Below are positions 51,300-63,912 of a stretch of 64,000 nt of DNA, piece by piece. Source of the stretch: Hormiphora californensis (lineage: Eukaryota; Ctenophora; Tentaculata; Cydippida; Pleurobrachiidae). Position 1 is the stretch's first letter. Every line of letters begins with the position of its first letter. The stretch covers positions 620,001 through 684,000 of the forward strand of contig CM035357.1 of the NCBI GenBank assembly GCA_020137815.1, read 5' to 3'. Made by a program: the position numbers and the translations under genes. The notes beneath the pieces are model-generated. The model saw nothing but the letters and a program-made list of their open reading frames with translations, had not been told where the DNA came from and did not search any database.

Positions 51300-52560
51300 T
51301 TTCACACAACTTTCCCTCTTCTTTTCCCTCTCTTCTCTCTTCTCCCCTCTCTCTCTCCTCCTCTCCACCCCCCCTTCTCTCTCCTTCTCTAACCCCTTTT
51401 CCCTCTCCTTTTCTTCCCTCCTTTCCCTTTTTTCTCCTTTTGGGGTCTCCTCCTCTTCCTTTCTCCTCCTCCTCCTCTCTCCTGCGCTGTCTCTGTCTCT
51501 CTCTCTCCTCCTCTATCTCTTTTCTCTTCTTCTCTGGGTCCGGTCTTCGTCCTCCCCTTCCCTCCCCTGGTCCTTGGTCTCTTTCGTCGCTCGCTCTTTT
51601 CGGCTTGCCCTTCTGGGTTCTGGGGTTTTGGGTCCTTGGCTTTATTTCCGGGTTTTCTTCTTTTGGGGGCTTGGCCTCCGTCCGGGCTCCTTAAACTGCC
51701 GGGTCTCTCTCTCTTTTCTGTCTCGTTCGGGGGGCCCTTTTTCCCCCCTCGGGCTCCCCCTTGGCCCGGGGGGTCGGGCCCCCCTTCTTTGGCCCCGGCT
51801 TTTCCCTTTTTTCCCTCTTTTTCAAATTGCCCCCCCTCCTTCCCCTTTCCCCTTTTTTTGTTGTTTGGTTTTCCTTCCTTTTTTCCCCCTTTTTCCCCTC
51901 TTGGTTTTTTAAAAAAATTAAAAGGGGTTTTAATTTTCCCGGGGCCCCCCCCCCCCCCGGGGCCCCCCCCCCCCCGGGTTTTTTTTTCCCCCCCCCCCTT
52001 TTACCTTCGCCCCGGGCCCCCCTTTCCCCCTTTTTTCCCCCCCAAAAAACCCAAAACCCCCGAAATCCCCCTTTTTAAAAATTAATAAATTTTTAATTTT
52101 AAAAATCATGGGGGTTTTCCTTTAACATGCCTTTTTTGGGGGGGGGCCCCCTTTTTGGGGGCCCTTTTTTCCCCCCTTTTCCGGTTTCGGGTTTTCCCTT
52201 TTCCCCCCTTTCTCTTTTCTTTTTCCCTCTCGAGGGGGGGGGGGCCCCCCCTCCCCCAAAAGGGGGGGGGGCCCCGGGGGTTGCTTCCCCCCCGGGGGCC
52301 TTCCCTCTCGCGTCGTTCCTTTATTCTTCGCTCTTCCTTCTTTTCTATAATCGTCTTCACATCATTTCACCTCCGCCTTGTTTCCCTGTATTTTCAATTA
52401 GTTGCTAAACCTTTATCCCTAATCTTACACCCTCTTTGGATTGAAATTTACTTCCAAATAATTATTGCTAATTAACTACAAATTGGGTAAAGAAAAAACC
52501 CAAAACCCCGGGTTTTTCCCTTCCCAAATCAAAAACCTGGTAACATAGACACCTGGCGCG
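51300..52560. other. Apparent low-quality or corrupt sequence
   Basis: CT-rich at first, then dominated by long homopolymers (runs of 13-16 C, G or T, such as GGGGCCCCCCCCCCCCCCC near 51944). Runs of this kind arise from bad base calls or a misassembled microsatellite. Proline- and phenylalanine-rich open frames over it are not genes. Confidence 0.8.
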
Positions 52561-53039
52561 ACCCCCGGGGTCTATGTCACCAAATCTAAACCCTGACAAA
52601 TCTCTATTATAATTTGGAGATGAACGTCGTGATGGCCGTTCGTTAGGCGGTATCTAAGCGACAGGTTGCTCCTTCATAAAACACTCTATGTGCCAAAAGC
52701 TGTAAAGCTGTTGCTCACACTTTTGGGACTTCCAGTGGAAGTTTGTTAATATTTTCGAATGAATTTCAACATGCCAGTCCCCATAGTTACCACTCCAGTT
52801 GCCATGGCAACCGTGTTATTGACGTTGAAAGTGGCGAAAAGAACTACCCGGCGAAGCCGGGTGGGTTATCAAAATTCCTTACTTGGGGCGCACCCCATGG
52901 GTGCGCTAGTTGGGATATACCTCAAACATGTATCATTATCCTAGAGCTCATCATGTTTAATGACAAGATTGTCATGCTAATGAGGCCCAAACGGAGCGTC
53001 ACGGGATGACCTGAAGTTACAACTGAACGAGGGAGGGAG

Positions 53040-53085
<46 letters not shown>

Positions 53086-53635
53086 ATGCTCGATATATAA
53101 AACTAGAGTCTCTACGGAAGACCTGCTAAGAGGTGTGTGCAATATTACGTACGTTTTAAGAGGCCAGTTCCTGGTGTAGACGCGACACGACACTGAGCAC
53201 GTTGGAGGGCTGGCTACTGGGTGTCTCCTTGGCAACACGGGTACAGAGTGTCAATAACTAGCCGATATATAGAGGGAGAGATAGAGAGCCGGAGAGCTTA
53301 ATGTATTGGAGAAGAGAAACTAGAGAGATGATAATATATGTGTGCTAGTACATATAGATTTAGATAATTTTTCTCAACTGACGTTATCAAATGAATGCTA
53401 ATTTTGAGAATTTGAGACAAACTTCATGAAGCATAATGATCGATTATGGATTGATGGGATAATTTGAAAACCGATTGGGCTGGGGTTTTTTAATGTATTA
53501 GCCATTAGGAGATGGACCGGGTGGGGGACTGGGTAGAATGGGGACTGGGGTAGAAGGGGGAAAGGGCCAGTTAATTCACCTGCCAGAACTAACACCACAT
53601 TCCCCCTCCCTGTCTAGCTATCCGACTCAAGAATT
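52561..53635. other. Intergenic stretch
   Basis: A GA microsatellite at 53041-53081; otherwise no supported exon. A phrase with CCCGGCGAAGCCGGGTGG at about 52848 forms a small hairpin. Confidence 0.5.
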
Positions 53636-54271
53636 ATGATGCCCCTTCTCCTCCTCCTTCTTCTCTGCCTCACCCCCGCAGTTCTCTCTGACGACCCTAC
53701 AGAGGGATCCAGAATAATGTGTTACGATACCGCCTGCTACCAGACAATCTCTAAAACCTATGTGCCCTGCCATCAAAGTCCCTCCCGGGGGTGTAACCCT
53801 ATTGGGTACTGTATAGACGGTATACCTGGTACTGGCGCTACCTGCCCAGAGGAATGTGAGGGTCAGGGCCGACATGAATGTATGAGAAACCCCCGATCAG
53901 GACGATCTGAGTGTTACTGTGTCTCGTCGGACAAGTCCTCAGCTATGTTAAGTGTGGTCATGGTGGTCATTGTGTGTGTTTGTGTGTTGGCATCTGTGTT
54001 GCTGGTTGTCAGCACGATATCACGTCTGAGGTCAGTGAGAATGTCCCCTGGTGGGGTGGGTGATGATTTGGAGGAGGAGATTGTGGCGGGGGAGGTTACT
54101 CCAGAGATAGACGATATATCAGGTGCCCCTCCCGCTTATAATGTAGTGATTGCAGAGGATGAGGGGGGTGTGTTAGAGGGATTACCATCATACGACGATG
54201 CTACAAAGTTGGATGCTACATCTCGACATAGTGATGCTGTATCTCACAGTGAGCGGATGACGAATGTCTGA
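53636..54271 (+). CDS. Single-pass membrane protein with cysteine-rich ectodomain and PPxY/LPxY tail
   Basis: One open frame of 211 residues from ATG to TGA. Residues 1-18 are a signal peptide (MPLLLLLLLCLTPAVLS). The ectodomain to about residue 100 holds ten cysteines in a compact pattern (CNPIGYC, CPEEC, CYC). A membrane span lies at about 104-125 (LSVVMVVIVCVCVLASVLLV). The cytoplasmic tail is acidic and carries PPAY (165-168) and LPSY (183-186), motifs recognised by WW domains of NEDD4-family ubiquitin ligases. The layout recalls Shisa, WBP1-like and similar adaptor membrane proteins that bring NEDD4-type ligases to membranes, but no specific family is claimed. It is intronless, unlike most neighbours. 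A role in trafficking or turnover of surface proteins is inference. Confidence 0.75.
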   Translation: MMPLLLLLLLCLTPAVLSDDPTEGSRIMCYDTACYQTISKTYVPCHQSPSRGCNPIGYCIDGIPGTGATCPEECEGQGRHECMRNPRSGRSECYCVSSDKSSAMLSVVMVVIVCVCVLASVLLVVSTISRLRSVRMSPGGVGDDLEEEIVAGEVTPEIDDISGAPPAYNVVIAEDEGGVLEGLPSYDDATKLDATSRHSDAVSHSERMTNV

Positions 54272-55133
54272 ATGGACCTGGTGTCGTATCGGGAAATAAG
54301 TCCTACTCCGTGACTCAGAGACGTGTTTTCTTATTGGTTGTGTACGTGATGTTGATTGGTTGATAAAATGATTGCTAATGACAGTGAAATGTGAATGGGG
54401 AACATTTTTAACTGCAGAGAGAGAGATGGGATACACAATTGGAATTGTGCTGTTCCCCATTTCAAAACAGTTTATATATTTTGTTCGTTTGATTTATTTA
54501 TGTTTTTTTACAAAGTAAAATAGGCGTGTTTTTATTTGGAGTCAAAAGTTGAATTTCAACAGCACAACACAAATAGTAGAGACGATAGAGTGTCAGTGAT
54601 TACGAATTCTGAACGCGGTCATATTCATAATTAAGAAATTATCTATTTAATGGGTCAGTAATTCACATTATTTCTAATAACGTGAATGCTCCGTTGTGCG
54701 ATTTTCATTAGAGACCATTTCTTAATTATTCATATGACCGCGTTCAGCTATTCATTTGTCACGAGCGGTCACTGCGTTTTATGCCGAGACCAGCACGGGA
54801 CATAATATTCCTAGTATGTATAATTGTATTCTGTCTATACGTTGTGTCAGATGAAAGCTTACGTGGTCATATTCTCGAAAATAGCTAGTATAATTGATAA
54901 ATTGTCATACTTAGAGCTAGCAAAATAATATTAACTTTCCTAAAGCAGAGTAAGAAGTACTTAGTAGTAGTACTAGATCAATTTTGCAATTCCCTTTCTG
55001 ACTCTATCGTCCCTACAAAAACTTTAAAACAGGTGGCTCACTCCCTCTCTCGTCATATTGTGGAATTATGTCAATCAAGTGTTTTATCTTGGTTAAAAAC
55101 CTTATTCCCAGAATGTCTCTCTATTGTCCCCTT
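54272..55133. other. Intergenic stretch with one foldback MITE
   Basis: 54609-54748 is an inverted-repeat element: CTGAACGCGGTCATATTCAT on the left is matched inversely by ATGACCGCGTTCAG on the right, with an arm of about 31 bp. No exon is supported in the rest. Confidence 0.65.
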
Positions 55134-57120
55134 TTACCACCCTAATAGGTATCCGAACACCCTGTAAAACACTCCCTCGTCTCTCTGTGGTAGTAGTGCC
55201 TCGCTCTGGTCCACTAGATGAGGCCTCGTGTTCCTCTTAGGAGTGTGCATCACTGATGTATTGAGTCCATCCGTTGGGGAATTCTTTACTCTCTGAAATG
55301 ATAAGAGTAATTATACTCGGATTTTTGAAACTGTCACCCCCCCTGAAATAAAAAATTTGTCATATCTCCGGTTCCTGATAAGATAGAGACTTGAAATTTG
55401 GAGGTTCGGAAGAACTTAGCAAGATCTTCGTAACTTCCAAATTTCAAGTCTCTATCTCATCAGGAACCGGACTTATGGTCATTTAAAGAAATTTGAAAAC
55501 TCTAGGGGGGTGACAGTTTCAAAAAATCCGACTTTAGGCATGGTGTCGCTTGTCAGCGCGTTGTCGCTAGGGTTGCCGGGATTTTCAAACAGCGCGCACA
55601 TTCACTGCGCGCAAACCGAAGTGCGGACAATGAAAGTTCACCTTTTTACTGGCGTCGCGCGTGCGGTTTGTGTGTTTAACTTTAGAGGTCTGAGGTTTGT
55701 TCCACATTTACCTTATCACTACACGGCACTACTCCGATCATGATATCTTTGTTTAGGATCGTCCCGCTTCTACTCAATGCCTGGATTAGGGAAGAAATGG
55801 GTAACTTTTGAATCAACGACAAGCTTTACGGAGAGAAAGAAAAATACAGAAAGATCATTGTCAAGTCTGATGTCAAAGCCTCCTTGCTTCTGTTTTACAT
55901 AACATCTTCCTTCTCAATTCTCAAGGCAGTCGGTAGATCTCTTACTCAGGAGACCCTCTGTGTAGGTTGTAAGTGGCTATAAATATTCATCAACCATCCA
56001 GTGTCAAGATGGCAGAATCTTTTTACTTTTACATATTTTATATTTCTCTCTCTCTCTCTCTCTCTCTCTTTGTGTCTCTCTCCTTCGCTCACTCTCAACT
56101 GTGTGACGCCATTGTCTTTCTATAACATCCCACACTCTTTGCTTGTTACCTTTCTAGCTTGAATCTTCGACTCAAACATAATGTGAATCCAATTGCCGTG
56201 GGCGGGTTTCTCGTAGCGTGATATCTTTCCATATTGGGAGAAGTGTTGTAGGACAAACTCAGAAGACGTAGCCGGGAATCTGAGGGGTCATTGGAAGGTT
56301 GTATTTAGGAGGATCGGGGGTGATTGGAAGGTTTAGGGGGCTGTTTAGGATAACAATAGGATAAGAGAAAAATGCTAAAGAACATAATTTCCTGAGCAGA
56401 GCATCTATGTTTCTTTCTCTATCTTTCTACCCCTCACTCTCTCTCCTAACCCTCTCTCTCACTCTCTCTCTCTCGGTCTAACTGTTGACCGTCTAATTTT
56501 ATAACCTGAAGGCTGCATGTAAGCAACACACCCCTTATGATATTACAGCCCTAAATATATGTTATATTGCGCCAGGTCTCATAAAGTTCCATTTTCTTCC
56601 ACAATACTTAACCCATATCTTTTGACCGCTTGACTACCCAGTACCCATCTCTTTTGACCGCTTGACGCCATTTGACAAATTAGCGTTGAAATCCATGCAT
56701 AATTCTATAATTGAGCAGCATTATGTCTTTGCCTGGTGCTAGAACTTTGATCTACCGAACCCTCAAAGAGCGTGCTCGCTGATCTGTGAAACAAAATAGC
56801 CACACAACTAGAACCATGTTAACATTTCGGGATCCTATAAAAACATGTTATTCCCCAGTCTTGTCTTGTATTGTATTGATGGTTTCAGGGATTTCTTTAA
56901 TGTTGAAAAATCCGTTTTTAAGTTGTTTAAGTTGTTTAATGGGCAGCAGGTATATCACCATTTGGTAGTAAGAGGTGGGTCCGTCGCCCCTTCTGCATGA
57001 TAAATTTTTAATTTACCCATGTTGTTACCTAAATTATCGGCTCGCCTAGTTTGTGACACGTTGTATCATGTTTTGTGTGTGGTTCCACTGTGTTTCATGA
57101 GTCTAGGACAATTACCCTTC

Positions 57121-57179
<59 letters not shown>

Positions 57180-57834
57180 CAGAGAAAGAGAGAAAGAGAG
57201 CATGTAATATCTCCAGCTGCTCCAACAAGTGGTAGCAGGAGGGGGTAACAGTCACTACGTCACTTGCTCTGTTGAAGCTGTTGGTTCAATAATGGTGCAA
57301 CACACAATCTCCCTTTGTCTTGATTCTCTTATATACAGTTTTCTGTTGTTTACTGAGCTACCTGGTGTTATAATAACTTCAATCCACCGACCAGAAACCG
57401 TTTATCTAGATGCCTAATAACTATTTTCTTCTGTTTTTGTTGTGATAATCAGTAATTATCTGTAATTTTCTTTACCCACAGGGAACAGCTGTGCCTTCAG
57501 TCCTATTTTCACAATTCATGGTAGACTCGAAATAAGGTCGTTAATGTTAAGGGAAATATAGTTAAGGGAAATAGTCCTAAACATAGTTACTCGATCCTCT
57601 CTCACCCCGGTCCCCGCCCCAGTTAAAACAGGCCAGCTCGTGTAACGATGTAACTCTGCCCCAGTTATGTATAAAATATAGCAGTGAAACTGCTCAGGTG
57701 TAAACATTACTTACCCGAAAACAGTAAGCCAGGTATCAGGCAGGGGATCATCAAACACACTCTCGTTCATTAGAGTGCCTGCGGCACCGAGTCTCCTGGC
57801 TGGGGACCGCGATCTACCTCTACTACCTGGAGAG

Positions 57835-57869
<35 letters not shown>

Positions 57870-59608
57870 GAGAGAGAGTGAGAGGGAGAGTGAGAGAGAG
57901 AGGGAGATAGAGAGAGAGAGAGTGAGAGAGAGAGAGAGACATAGACAGAGACAGAGACAGAGACAGAGACAGAGACAGAGACAGAGAGAAAGATTGAGAG
58001 AAAGATTGAGAGATAGAGAGGTTAGGAGTGTAATTGCGTGAGGGCTAAGCAGAGAGATAGGACCGAGTGGGGGGGGGGGGGTTGATAAATAATAATATTA
58101 TTCATTAAACATTGTTGGAGAGATAATCGTTGCTTTCTGCTCAATAAATCTGTATCTGTATAAACAAGCATTAAGATTTGAGGTTCTAATGCAACAGGAC
58201 AGTTTTTTATATAAAAACGATTGCCTTTTAAATATCCTACCTAGTTCTATTGATAATTGTGAATTATGGCAACACAACTGACATGATGGGATATCAAAAG
58301 CTAGCTCTCGGGCCTTTGAAGCTCTTTTATTGCCCCTCCAGCTCTGTCTGACGTCAGATGAATTATCGCTAGTTATACCACCCCCAGCTCTCTAGACACG
58401 CCATGAGCTGGTAACTTCTATATCATACACCTCGCTAATCTTTGGCCTAACTGTCTTAACACATGTATACACATACACACACTGTCTAGCTTTGAATCTG
58501 CAAATGGTAGTTCCCGGGAATTCCCATGAAATATGTTCTCTCGTGCTGTCACCACGCTTCCTACGAACTGTCTAAGCCCCTCCTAATGAGCTGGTTTACA
58601 TGCTACACAAATACTAAACCTGACGTTATGGAGGGTTCCTGATTTACATTATACATGCAACTATACCATTGTCTACTTTACCTGGCGTTATGGAGGGTCC
58701 CTGATCTACATTATACATGCTACTATACCATTGTCTATACCTGGCGTTATGGGTGTCCCTGCGGTTATACTCCTACTATGTCTCTCCGGTGTTTTGTGCA
58801 GTACACTCTTGTCAGACACCAGCACACTGTCATGTAGTGACTCCGTAGGGAGACAATTCTCTTTGTTGCTTATCCTGTTGAGAGTTTCAATTAGCAATCC
58901 GTTTTTCGCGAGTTTTTGTTGTTTTTTTTCCCAACATGAATTAAAAAGAAGAGAGGGTCGAGGAAAATATTTTGATGTGAAAACTAACTCGATCTCAAAG
59001 TTTTGTTTTTTACCTTGCCTGTGGGGTGAAGCGGGATGGAGATGTAGAGCGAGTCATATTACATGTTGATTGGACGGGACTTGCAGGGAAACTAAAGTTG
59101 CTTGTTCGCTGAAATATATAGTTAAAGAATCAAGATAACCCACAACATGTTCAAATATATGTTTGTTTACAATTGCAATAAATTCAATCCAAGAGATTAC
59201 TAATTCTAGTTACTAATCTAGGTTACTAATCCTATTACTAATCCTACAGTTACTAAAGCTCTCTTTTTTTGCAATGATAAGTAATATAAGTTCGGTTGAT
59301 ATTTGTGGAAAGTTTAATTTGTCTAAGAAGTTTTGTTGACTCCGTCTACGAGTAGAGGGGCGCGGCTCAGTCTCATGAGCGCGTTACACAGTGCCCTCGT
59401 GCTGAAATTGTTTGCTATTTTCCATACGCCAGTTGTGTTTAGGCTACACTTTAATCTTGGTTACTAATCCTACAGTTACTAATCCTATTACTAATCCTAC
59501 AGTTACTAATACATAACTCACCGGGCCAGGAGAGACAGGGGTTCCAAGGAGAATTCCAGGTAGAGAGGGGTTACTGGCCGTGCCTTTGAGAGTGGCTGGT
59601 GATGCCAT
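55134..59608 (-). CDS. NUP35: Nucleoporin NUP35 (Nup53)
   Basis: NUP35 is an inner-ring nuclear pore protein that binds NUP93, NUP155 and the pore membrane. Exons: 59608-59522, 59091-59014, 58874-58741, 57826-57715, 56279-56150, 55780-55712 and 55292-55134 (TAA). From exon 2 on, all phases match. The RRM-like Nup35 domain reads FDDPLPDTWLTVFG, FPATSSEFVLQHFSQYGKI, HGNWIHIMFESKIQARK and ALSRSGTILNKDIMIGVVPC, as in animal NUP35. The protein ends VFYRVFGYLLGW, the amphipathic membrane-binding tail (FGW-type end in vertebrates). The N-terminal exons are rich in SP/TP sites (TPVSPGP, SPSRFTPQ, TPERHSRS). The exon 1 to exon 2 junction is off by one base; a missing exon or a base error would explain it. 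About 255 residues, shorter than the vertebrate protein. A foldback MITE lies in the last intron. Confidence 0.93.
55315..55536. mobile_element. Foldback MITE, family TCGGATTTTTTGAAAC, copy 3
   Basis: Both ends read CTCGGATTTTTGAAACTGTC / GACAGTTTCAAAAAATCCGA, with a central hairpin GACTTGAAATTTGGAGGTT opposite AACTTCCAAATTTCAAGTC. In the last intron of NUP35. Confidence 0.88.
57121..57176. repeat. (GA)n microsatellite
   Basis: Pure GA dinucleotides in a NUP35 intron; a longer GA/GACA tract follows at 57830-58015, next to the exon starting at 57826. Confidence 0.95.
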
Positions 59609-60232
59609 TGCTAGGAGGAGAATGGGGAATTAAATAATATGAACTTCTTTACTTGTTTGTTTGTTCAGGTCTTATTAGGAACATGGGATACTGAGCTTGT
59701 AACAGTATGAGGTCACCCCTCAAACTCTCCTGTTGAGTATGATTATAGATATAAAAAGAAGACAGGAGGCAGACACACTGCCTCCCGCTTTTTTCCATGG
59801 AAGGATACTGGTAATTGGAGCTGATAATTGTACCCCATGTCTTCCTATTGTGATCTAGAGCACCCTAATAATCTCTTCCCCTCCTATTTATCCCTGTCTC
59901 TCTAGTCTCTGTCGTTCTGTCTGGAAGCTCCATTCAACTACCCCATGCATCATATCTGCCCATTCCCGGATAATTTATCAAAATCTCGCTTACTGAGTAC
60001 TGCTCCATTTATTTTGTTTGGGCGATCGATTGGATATGATCTGAATTCAGGGTATAACTTTTAAGAATACAGATTGATTCAATTGGTCTCATAATCACTT
60101 CATATTTGAAATTTCTGTTCTCTCCTTCCGGTCCGACAAAATGAATAAGCAGACTTCAGATAAATGGATGCTCTAACTGGTTAGAGAGCCGTGACCTTTT
60201 CAGATGGTTGTCTGTACAGATGATAGCTCCTT
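59609..60232. other. Upstream region of NUP35
   Basis: No exon seen. Presumed promoter region of NUP35, transcribed to the left. A small inverted repeat AGACAGGAGGCAGACACACTG / GCCTCC lies at about 59761-59788. Confidence 0.4.
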
Positions 60233-60332
60233 CCGGTTCAATCAAGATGGTCAGAAGAAAACGCGGTGATTTATTTATTCTAATTGAATAAATCGCCGCG
60301 TTTTCTTTTAATTAGCTTGATTGAAGCCGTAA
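60233..60332. repeat. Hairpin element
   Basis: GAAAACGCGGTGATTTATTT on the left pairs with AATAAATCGCCGCGTTTTCT on the right, and the outer parts TTCAATCAAG and CTTGATTGAA also pair. About 100 bp, probably a small foldback element. Confidence 0.8.
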
Positions 60333-62434
60333 TTAGTAGTTATTTTCTCTACATACTAATATCATCCGGCTCCGGTCTTATAAACAATTATATTCTATAC
60401 TTCTTCTATCCAATCTTTACAGATGGTTTACATAGTGAGCATCTTACACTGATGGTAGTTTAACTACCGAGACCGGGCGACCATTATTCTAAATATGACC
60501 TTACGTCATGCCTACCCTCTCTGCATGCAAGTATAGAACTTTCGAGAGAGTTGCTCCTAATTACGTCATATAGGTACTACGTCACCCCCACGTCTCCCTC
60601 TCTCCCAATACCTCTCTCTCCCTCTCTCCCAATACCTCTCCCTCTCTCTCCCAATACCTCAGAACAGGAGCCGGTGCTATATGACGCAGCTGTGTGCTCT
60701 AGAAACAGGGCGGCCAATAATAGCTCCTCTCCAGAGAGAGAGAGAGAGAGATAGCTTACTGCTAGAGGGGGGAGAGAAACAAAACGAGAGAGCTATAATA
60801 GGGACTGGCTCTCTATCTGGCTCTCTATCTCTATTGATCATTATAGATCGTGATAACTCTACTTCTTTTTCCACTTGATATATATATAGCACTGTATAAA
60901 AGGCCGCTATAATGGACCTCTCCAGCCCAGGAGTTAACTTTGTTAGACCAACATGCTGTCAACACGGCTCTGCAGAACATGGCACATTTCGTGGTACCCT
61001 GTGCCGCTTTTTGAATTTTACCAGTTGATTTTCGACACCTTCGCTTAAAACTAGACCTTGTATGATAATATTCATCTCTCTCTCCCGTTAATGTGATTCT
61101 CGATGCTTTTTGCTCTTTGTTTATCCCATCTCACTCATATACATATTCTTACAATCTTACAATCTTACAACTCTTACAATCTCAGTTTACTGTTTGTTTT
61201 TTCAATCTCAGTTCTCACTCTGGATCTCAATTTTCAATCGTGTGCACTGCATGTAAACCACCACACACTGTACTACAACAGCTGGCAGCAGCATCATAGT
61301 GCTATATCGTCTATTGTTCTTGTATTCTCGCACAATCTGAACACTATTCTCTCGTTTCTATAGCTAGATGTGCGTATGATTATCAGAGACTGGTATATTG
61401 ATTAATTCTGTATGGGCCATGTGTCATCTGAATTATCACATACTAAATCGATAGAATATTCTATAACGGCATTATATATTGGGCCATGCCATGAGAATTA
61501 GCACATGTACGGCATCTTGAGATAGAGTACTATTGGCACTAAATAATTAGCCATTGTCAATTTGTTAAATTATGATATCTTCTGATAAATTGAGTGTGAT
61601 TTCATTGACATGTTCGTGCTGTCTGTCTCCGCGGGGATTGCGGTCTGTTCAATACTTTGCCGTAATTTGTACATTTTAATATTCATTATGGATCATTTTC
61701 ATTCGAGGTGGCCGGTATTTCATCCTACTATGTACTACTCATGCGCCCCATCAACTTTTGGCCACTCCAATCTCTTGGATCACTGACATTTAAATCCATT
61801 ACAACATGTCTAGAGTCCATCTAGGGATTAGTATGGTCTATTTAAAGGGTCAATAGCATTCCCTAGATAAGACTATGGACATGTTGTAATGAATATTACA
61901 ATTCCCGGTATTATAGTAGAGGCCAATGCTAGCTCTGGTATTATAGTAAAGGTCAATGCCAGCTCTGGTTTGATTCTAGCCGCCATATCATTTGGTAAAC
62001 TGTACGTGACCGTGAGATGTGATTATACAAAGGCCCGGCCATGGGTGTAATAATAATTATGGGCTAAGGTTTGAGTCAGCTATTGTATCAATTGTCACTG
62101 GGATATTCCTAGAGTCAGTTTGCAATGATTGCTTGTATGTGTCATGCAACAGTTATAGACGCCAGACATGTGCATGTGCCGATATAACTGCTCTTTCTTC
62201 TAACTCTATCTCATGAGTCATGCCGACATGGCCTCCTAAGTTAAACTGATCTTCGTTTAATATATTCGTTTAATCGCACATTTCGTTAGATAGTTTAGGT
62301 GGCATATCAGATCAGTATAATGCCGTTCTATACCTTTTTACTGGCCATTCTGCCGCTATACATCTTACTCACTATAATTCATAAAGATGTGGCCTCTCTT
62401 CGGTGCCGTGACGTTCACCATGGCTAAGCACGTA
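60333..62434. other. Intergenic stretch
   Basis: CT-rich repeats with CTCTCTCCCAATACC at 60596-60660. A foldback element lies at about 61797-61890 (CATTACAACATGTC and GACATGTTGTAATG ends). A duplicated phrase AATGCTAGCTCTGGTATTAT / AATGCCAGCTCTGG lies near 61925. No supported exon. Confidence 0.5.
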
Positions 62435-62504
62435 CAGGATCGGACCCAGATTTACCGGGGTAAACCCTTTCCCCCGAGCACCCCGATAAATCGGGGTCCG
62501 ACTG
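62435..62504. mobile_element. Tigger/pogo-like MITE, copy 3
   Basis: About 70 bp. Left end CAGGATCGGACCCAGATTTA, right end ATCGGGGTCCGACTG, flanked by TA on each side, the duplication expected for Tc1/mariner/pogo elements. Confidence 0.78.
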
Positions 62505-62609
62505 TAATATTACATCTGTGATTTGACATTTAATATTCAGAGTTCTCTCCATCTACTATAACATTTATTTAACCACCTGGCTCACCCTTTGGTATTTTAG
62601 AACTTGAAG

Positions 62610-63829
62610 ATGGCGTTACCTATTAGCAACAACCGTACTGACTGCCTAACTTCCGATCAACTCTGCTTGTTCCGAATAGTTAATGTGAGTCTTGTGGAAA
62701 AATTAATCACTACTGTTTTGTTGTAAAAAACTAACAAATTAATTGGTGCTCTTTTGCGTTAATTGTTTCTCTATTTGGTTTCAAACTACTACCCCACCAG
62801 CCTCCACCATCTCATCCAAATTAATTGTTTCTCTCTTGTTGTAAAACTAACGATTGTTTTTTCTCAGGGATCCATTCTAGCAGCCATTGGGCTGTTTGGC
62901 CTTGTACTATCCAGTATTGTACTGTGCACTCTCACTACACAGGCAGTTAGACTTCCTGGCAACAAGGTAATAATTGACAATCATGTGATTTTAGTTTGGA
63001 TATTTTAATTGGGGGAAACGTGAGCTATTTGAATTTTGAGTTAGCTACATGTATGCTTGTTAGTACAGTTTAGTCCCAGTTTAGTACAGTTAGTATTACT
63101 ATTATCATTTCACTATTTGAGTTGGCTATAACCTATTATCATTTGACTATATTTACCCCAGAGTATTTTCATTCTATTTGAATTTTAAGCTGGATACATG
63201 AGTGTATTACTAGTTGGCTACATGTAACCTATATTATCACTTGACTATTTACCCCAGAGTATTTTCATAATGAACGTGTCAATGTTTGACGTGCTGTTGT
63301 CAATTGTGGGACTCATACGAGGACTTGGAATACTATCAAGTGAAGTGATAGGGGTCTCAGGGAGCAACGGAGACTTTCACGCTAATGCTTGGTGCCATAT
63401 TTTCACTATCGTCGCTGAGCCTTTCTGGTAAGAATCTATCACGTGACACAAAACACCATATATGGGCATCACGTGACATATAACACCCTTTATACTCACT
63501 ATTGTCGCAGAACATTTCTGGTAGGGCACAGTAATATCATATCAATTGGTTCCATTAGTTCAGTAATATCAGTTATTTAATGGCACACTATTGTTCAGAT
63601 CTAACACTACTTAGTAATAGACCCTGTAACACCCTATTGTTCCAGGGAAAGTCTGACACTGATTCTACTGCCTCTCACGGTCGATAGGTTCCTTGCCATT
63701 GTATGTCCCAGGAGATATCGGAATATTGTTAATACTAGGAATAGTATAATAATGGTGATAGCCTCCTGGGTACCTCTGATAGGACTCAATGTGTACGATG
63801 CTGGCCGATACTTCCTCGGAGATCTAAAG
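62610..63829 (+). CDS. Seven-transmembrane receptor (rhodopsin-like), 5' part, runs off the window
   Basis: Four exons in matching phase: 62610-62684 (starts MALPISNNRTDCLTSDQ), 62868-62966, 63258-63427 and 63646-63829, followed by a GTGAGT donor. The N-terminus has a likely glycosylation site (NNRT). Exon 2 is helix 1 (GLFGLVLSSIVLCTL), exon 3 helix 2 with a conserved-type Asp (MNVSMFDVLLSIVGL) and the cysteine before helix 3 (NAWCHIFTI). Exon 4 ends helix 3 with LTVDRFLAIVCPRRY, a DRF version of DRY, then helix 4 with the tryptophan (IMVIASWVPLIGLN). Helices 5-7 should lie beyond the window. CACGTG repeats occur in the intron after 63427 and after 63829. The ligand is unknown. Confidence 0.82.
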
Positions 63830-63912
63830 GTGAGTTATCACGTGATACAAAACACCATATATGGGCATCATTCTACATTCTACATTACTAATTGTACATT
63901 TTGACCATAATA

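Noticed and set aside
51269-52408. Proline/phenylalanine-rich frames
   Set aside because: They lie in homopolymer-rich sequence that looks corrupt.
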